From positions 248,001 to 312,000 of the forward strand of contig NZ_CP022600.1 in the NCBI RefSeq assembly GCF_002952215.1: 64,000 nucleotides of DNA, in the 5' to 3' direction. Of this stretch, positions 60,865-64,000 are shown piece after piece. The notes below the pieces were generated by a model, which saw only the letters and a list, made by a program, of their open reading frames with translations, did no database searches and was not told the origin of the DNA. How positions within the stretch are numbered: the stretch's first letter is position 1; each line of letters begins with the position of its first letter. This DNA comes from Porphyrobacter sp. HT-58-2. GTDB taxonomy: Bacteria > Pseudomonadota > Alphaproteobacteria > Sphingomonadales > Sphingomonadaceae. A program made the translations under genes and the position numbers.

Positions 60865-60908
60865 GTGTCGCGAAGGGCGAAAACCGGTGCCCACTTTTCG
60901 CGCGACAC
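60865..60908. repeat. Dispersed palindromic repeat element
   Basis: GTGTCGCG ... CGCGACAC are outer arms, and the inside holds GCGAAAACCGGTGCCCAC and CTTTTCGC, another inverted pair. This pattern (GCGAAAACCGGT ... TTTTCGC) is a small dispersed intergenic element common in alphaproteobacteria, as I recall. It lies just after the amt stop. Confidence 0.5.
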
Positions 60909-60915
60909 TCCCTGA

Positions 60916-62235
60916 TTAGTTGTAGGCGCGCTCCCCGTGTTCGGAGATGTCGAGCCCGTTGACTTCGCTCTCTTCATCAACCCTGAGGCCGATGGTGAGC
61001 TTGACGAGGTAACCGGCGATCAGCGTGCCAGCCGTGGCCCAGCCGATCGTCACCAGAACGCTGAAGATCTGCACCCAGAGCTGCTCACCCAGTGGGGTCG
61101 AACCGTCGCCGGGTCCGCCGAGGAAGGGCTGGTAAACCACCGCTGTGCCGATTGCGCCAACGATGCCGCCCACACCGTGGATGCCGAAAGCGTCGAGCGA
61201 GTCGTCGTAACCGAACTTGGCCTTCACCTTGGCGACCGCAACATAGCAGACCGCCGAAGACAGGATGCCGAGCAGGATCGCGCCGAACGGGCCACTATTG
61301 CCCGCTGCCGGGGTGACCGCGACGAGACCCGCGATGATGCCCGAGCAAAAGCCCAGCGCCGAACCCTTGTGGCCCGCAAGCTTCTCGATCACCATCCAGG
61401 CAAGACCACCGGCCGCCGTCGCAACGAAGGTGTTGATCATGGCGAGGCCCGCCGAACCGTCGGCCTCAAGCGCCGAACCGGCGTTGAACCCGAACCAGCC
61501 CACCCACAGCAGACCCGTGCCAATCATGGTCATCACAAGGCTGTGCGGCGGCATCGGCTCGTTGGGATAGCCGCGGCGCTTGCCGAGCAGGTAGGCGAGC
61601 ACCAGTCCCGAGACACCGGCGTTGATATGCACCACGGTGCCACCCGCGAAATCCAGCGCGCCGTCCTCGAACAGCAGGCCGCCACCGGCCCAGACCATGT
61701 GGGCGATCGGGAAATAGACGATCGTCAGCCAGATCGGCACGAAGGCCATCACCGCGCTGAACTTCATCCGCTCCGCCGTCGCGCCGAGGATCAGCGACGC
61801 GGTGATCGCGGCGAAGGTCATCTGGAAGCTGATAAAGACGTACTTGCTGATGACTTCATCGGTGAAGGTCGCGGCGGTGCTGCTCGCGTCAGTGCCTGCG
61901 AGGAAATAGCTCCCCCCGCTGACGAACAGGCCGAGCGTCCCTTCATAGGTCGTGTCTCCGAAAGCAAGGCTGTAGCCCCACATCACCCAGATGATCATGG
62001 CGAGCGACGCGGTCGCACCGATCTGGGTCATGGTCGAGAGCATGTTCTTCGATCGGGTCAGACCGCCATAGAACAGCGAAAGCCCCGGCAGGATCATCAG
62101 CAGAACCAGCAGGGTCGACGTCATCATCCAGGCGTTGTTGCCCGGGTTTGGCACCGCAGGCGCAGCAAGCGCGGGGGTGGCCAGCAGTGCGGCGCCGGTC
62201 ATCACAGCCGCGGAATTGACGAGAAAACGCTTCAT
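60916..62235 (-). CDS. amt: Ammonium transporter AmtB family
   Basis: A 439-residue ammonium channel with a signal peptide (MKRFLVNSAAVMTGAALLATPALA) and eleven membrane helices. Visible motifs are LSLFYGGLTRSKN, WVMWGYSLAFGD, AGGTVVHINAGVSGLV and DAFGIHGVGGIVGAIGTA, which carry the pore histidine pair. Start at ATG 62235. It follows glnK, as in most bacteria, and GlnK is expected to plug the channel. Nitrogen-limited expression is predicted from the sigma-54 promoter. Confidence 0.95.
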   Translation of the reverse strand: MKRFLVNSAAVMTGAALLATPALAAPAVPNPGNNAWMMTSTLLVLLMILPGLSLFYGGLTRSKNMLSTMTQIGATASLAMIIWVMWGYSLAFGDTTYEGTLGLFVSGGSYFLAGTDASSTAATFTDEVISKYVFISFQMTFAAITASLILGATAERMKFSAVMAFVPIWLTIVYFPIAHMVWAGGGLLFEDGALDFAGGTVVHINAGVSGLVLAYLLGKRRGYPNEPMPPHSLVMTMIGTGLLWVGWFGFNAGSALEADGSAGLAMINTFVATAAGGLAWMVIEKLAGHKGSALGFCSGIIAGLVAVTPAAGNSGPFGAILLGILSSAVCYVAVAKVKAKFGYDDSLDAFGIHGVGGIVGAIGTAVVYQPFLGGPGDGSTPLGEQLWVQIFSVLVTIGWATAGTLIAGYLVKLTIGLRVDEESEVNGLDISEHGERAYN

Positions 62236-62248
62236 CTCAATGGACCCC

Positions 62249-62913
<665 letters not shown>

Positions 62914-63783
62914 TCACAAGAAATCGCGCAGGGTAGCGATGAAGCGGTCGAACTGGTCGTGGTGGAGCCAGTGGCCGGCCTGTTCGAACTCGATCACTTT
63001 CGCCGTCTTGAAATGGGCGATGCGCCCGTCCTTTTCCGGGTTGGAGGCCCAGGAATCCGCCCCGTAAAGCAGTAGGGTCGGGCAGGTGATCGCCCCCCAT
63101 AGCGCCTCGATGAATTCGTCGCCGATGTCCTCGACCGGCCAGACATTGAGGTGCGGATCGAACTTCCAGCTATAGGTACCGTCCTCGTTGCGGTTGACCC
63201 CGTGGACGGTCAAATGCCGCGCCTGCTCTTCGGTGAGGTAGGCGTTCTCCTCGATCATGCGGGCGAAGGCGGCTTCGATGCTTTCATATTTGCGCGGGGT
63301 GCGCCCAGCGGCCTTGCGCTTCTTCTCGATCCATTCGGCGAGGCGTTCGGGATAGGGAACAGAACGCTGCTTGGCGCGGTATTCGGGCGAAGGGCCTAGG
63401 CCCTCGATCGCGACCAGCTTGGTCACCATGTCGGGGAAGGCACCTGCATAGCGCAGCGCGACATTGCCGCCCATCGAATGCGCCACCATCCGCACCGGGC
63501 CGACGCCCAGCTGGTGCACCAGCTGGGCCAGATCATAGACCATGTCGGCCGCGGAATAGACACCGTCCGAGACCCAGTCGCTATCGCCATGTCCGCGGTG
63601 GTCCATGGCAATGACATGGTAATCCTCGCGCAAAGCCTCGGCGGTCCAGTCCCAGCTGCGCGCGTGGTCGCGGCCCCCATGCACCAGCACCAGCGGCGGT
63701 TTGCCGCGCCCGCCCCAATCGAGGTAGTTGAGGCGAAGGCGCTGCGAGATGAAGGTCTGCGAAGTCGGGCCGGTATCGTGCAT
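62914..63783 (-). CDS. Alpha/beta hydrolase
   Basis: A 289-residue hydrolase. Oxyanion segment LVHGGRDHARSWDW, nucleophile elbow VAHSMGGNVA (GxSxG), acid in GADSW, and His in GHWLHHD form the expected catalytic triad. A helical cap covers the middle. The start is uncertain: ATG 63783 (HDTGPTSQ) is used, ATG 63831 is also possible. Esterase, dehalogenase or epoxide-hydrolase-like roles are all possible. Confidence 0.85.
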   Translation of the reverse strand: MHDTGPTSQTFISQRLRLNYLDWGGRGKPPLVLVHGGRDHARSWDWTAEALREDYHVIAMDHRGHGDSDWVSDGVYSAADMVYDLAQLVHQLGVGPVRMVAHSMGGNVALRYAGAFPDMVTKLVAIEGLGPSPEYRAKQRSVPYPERLAEWIEKKRKAAGRTPRKYESIEAAFARMIEENAYLTEEQARHLTVHGVNRNEDGTYSWKFDPHLNVWPVEDIGDEFIEALWGAITCPTLLLYGADSWASNPEKDGRIAHFKTAKVIEFEQAGHWLHHDQFDRFIATLRDFL

Positions 63784-63832
63784 GGCGGTTGCTTTGGCCA
63801 AATGCACGCGGTTCGGCAAGTCACCCAACATC

Positions 63833-63897
63833 CGTTCGTGTCGAGCGAAGTCGAGACACTTGGCCTCGGTGCCTCTCGACTACGCTCGAGGCGAACG
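63833..63897. repeat. Imperfect inverted repeat (REP-like)
   Basis: CGTTCGTGTCGAGCGAAGTC(GAGA) at 63833-63856 and the complement at 63874-63897 match at 21 of 24 positions around a 17-base loop. The TCGAG and ACGCTCGAG words within it match a repeat seen widely in Sphingomonadales intergenic regions, as I recall. It lies between prfC and the hydrolase gene. Confidence 0.6.
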
Positions 63898-63908
63898 TAG
63901 GTTGCGGC

Positions 63909-64000
63909 TTACCGTTCCTTCGTGGCCGAGAAGGTTAGCTGCGGGTTCTTCTCGACCTGATAGCTCACGTCCCACGGGCTCTTGGCCATGAACACCATAT
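63909..64000 (-). CDS. prfC: Peptide chain release factor 3, C-terminal fragment
   Basis: On the minus strand a frame from the right edge ends in TAA at 63909-63911 after VFMAKSPWDVSYQVEKNPQL and TFSATKER. The end VxFxATxE/R with preceding SPW matches the C-terminus of RF3 (E. coli ends ...RATREH). RF3 is the GTPase that recycles RF1/RF2. Only the last 30 codons are in the window. Confidence 0.7.
   Translation of the reverse strand, partial: MVFMAKSPWDVSYQVEKNPQLTFSATKER

Larger units (their letters stand above)
60589..60915. other. Intergenic stretch between gmc and amt
   Basis: 327 bp without a gene. It contains an 8-bp GC stem-loop (GACCCCGC/GCGGGGTC near 60692-60711), the amt terminator (60727-60763) and a dyad repeat (60865-60908). 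Nothing else is recognised. Confidence 0.6.

Overview
The window looks like chromosomal DNA of an alphaproteobacterium of the Sphingomonadales, most likely the Erythrobacter/Porphyrobacter/Novosphingobium group. The signs are high GC, a sphingomonad-type serine palmitoyltransferase beside its acyl carrier protein, DivK, an OmpA with a polyproline linker, a single-cysteine DksA and a gene-transfer-agent (GTA) structural cluster. The species assignment is inference. No rRNA, tRNA, CRISPR array, transposase or integrase was found. A perfect 16-bp parS palindrome (7892-7907) and a one-mismatch copy (28202-28217) suggest the origin-proximal side of a chromosome.

Region 1 (1-22.9 kb) is a catabolic island without any recognisable regulator or transporter. 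It holds three cytochrome P450s, a 3-ketosteroid-dehydrogenase-like flavoprotein, two complete carboxymuconolactone-decarboxylase-like proteins, four SnoaL/NTF2-fold proteins, two antibiotic-biosynthesis-monooxygenase (ABM) fold proteins, four SDRs (one 2,4-dienoyl-CoA-reductase-like), two zinc-free MDR reductases, a molybdopterin oxidoreductase, two ThuA-like proteins, two acyl-CoA dehydrogenases, and a thiolase-like protein with a DUF35 partner. The set fits oxidation of an alicyclic or polycyclic isoprenoid-like compound followed by acyl-CoA side-chain shortening; the substrate is unknown. Two genes (acyl-CoA dehydrogenase 16469-17600 and DUF35 17626-18050) are each interrupted by a one-base shift at a G run.

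Region 2 (22.9-34.3 kb) is mostly core: kynureninase and tryptophan 2,3-dioxygenase, a DUF4112 protein, a lone solute-binding lipoprotein, a PilZ protein, DksA, a Sel1 protein, an operon of HAD, RidA, GDPD and FemAB-like genes, DUF3572/divK, an orphan Pycsar-effector-like membrane protein, and the ACP-serine palmitoyltransferase pair of sphingolipid synthesis.

Region 3 (34.3-48.5 kb) is a compact GTA cluster in Rhodobacter capsulatus gp1-gp15 order: small and large terminase, portal, DUF6127, protease, capsid, head-tail proteins, tail tube, chaperones, a very short tape measure, DUF2460, DUF2163, NlpC/P60, tail tip, then DUF2793. It lacks lysis, integration and replication genes. The DUF2460 protein has an extra N-terminal region of about 570 residues while the gp15 homologue is short. 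Hairpins flank the capsid gene, and a palindrome-rich promoter precedes the cluster.

Region 4 (48.6-64 kb) is core: OmpA, an MFS transporter, queC, a secreted hypothetical protein, hslO, argF-argD, a Gly-rich double cold-shock-domain protein, a TIGR01244 protein, a sterol-desaturase-like protein, a GMC oxidoreductase, a glnK-amt operon behind a good sigma-54 promoter, an alpha/beta hydrolase, and the end of prfC at the right edge.
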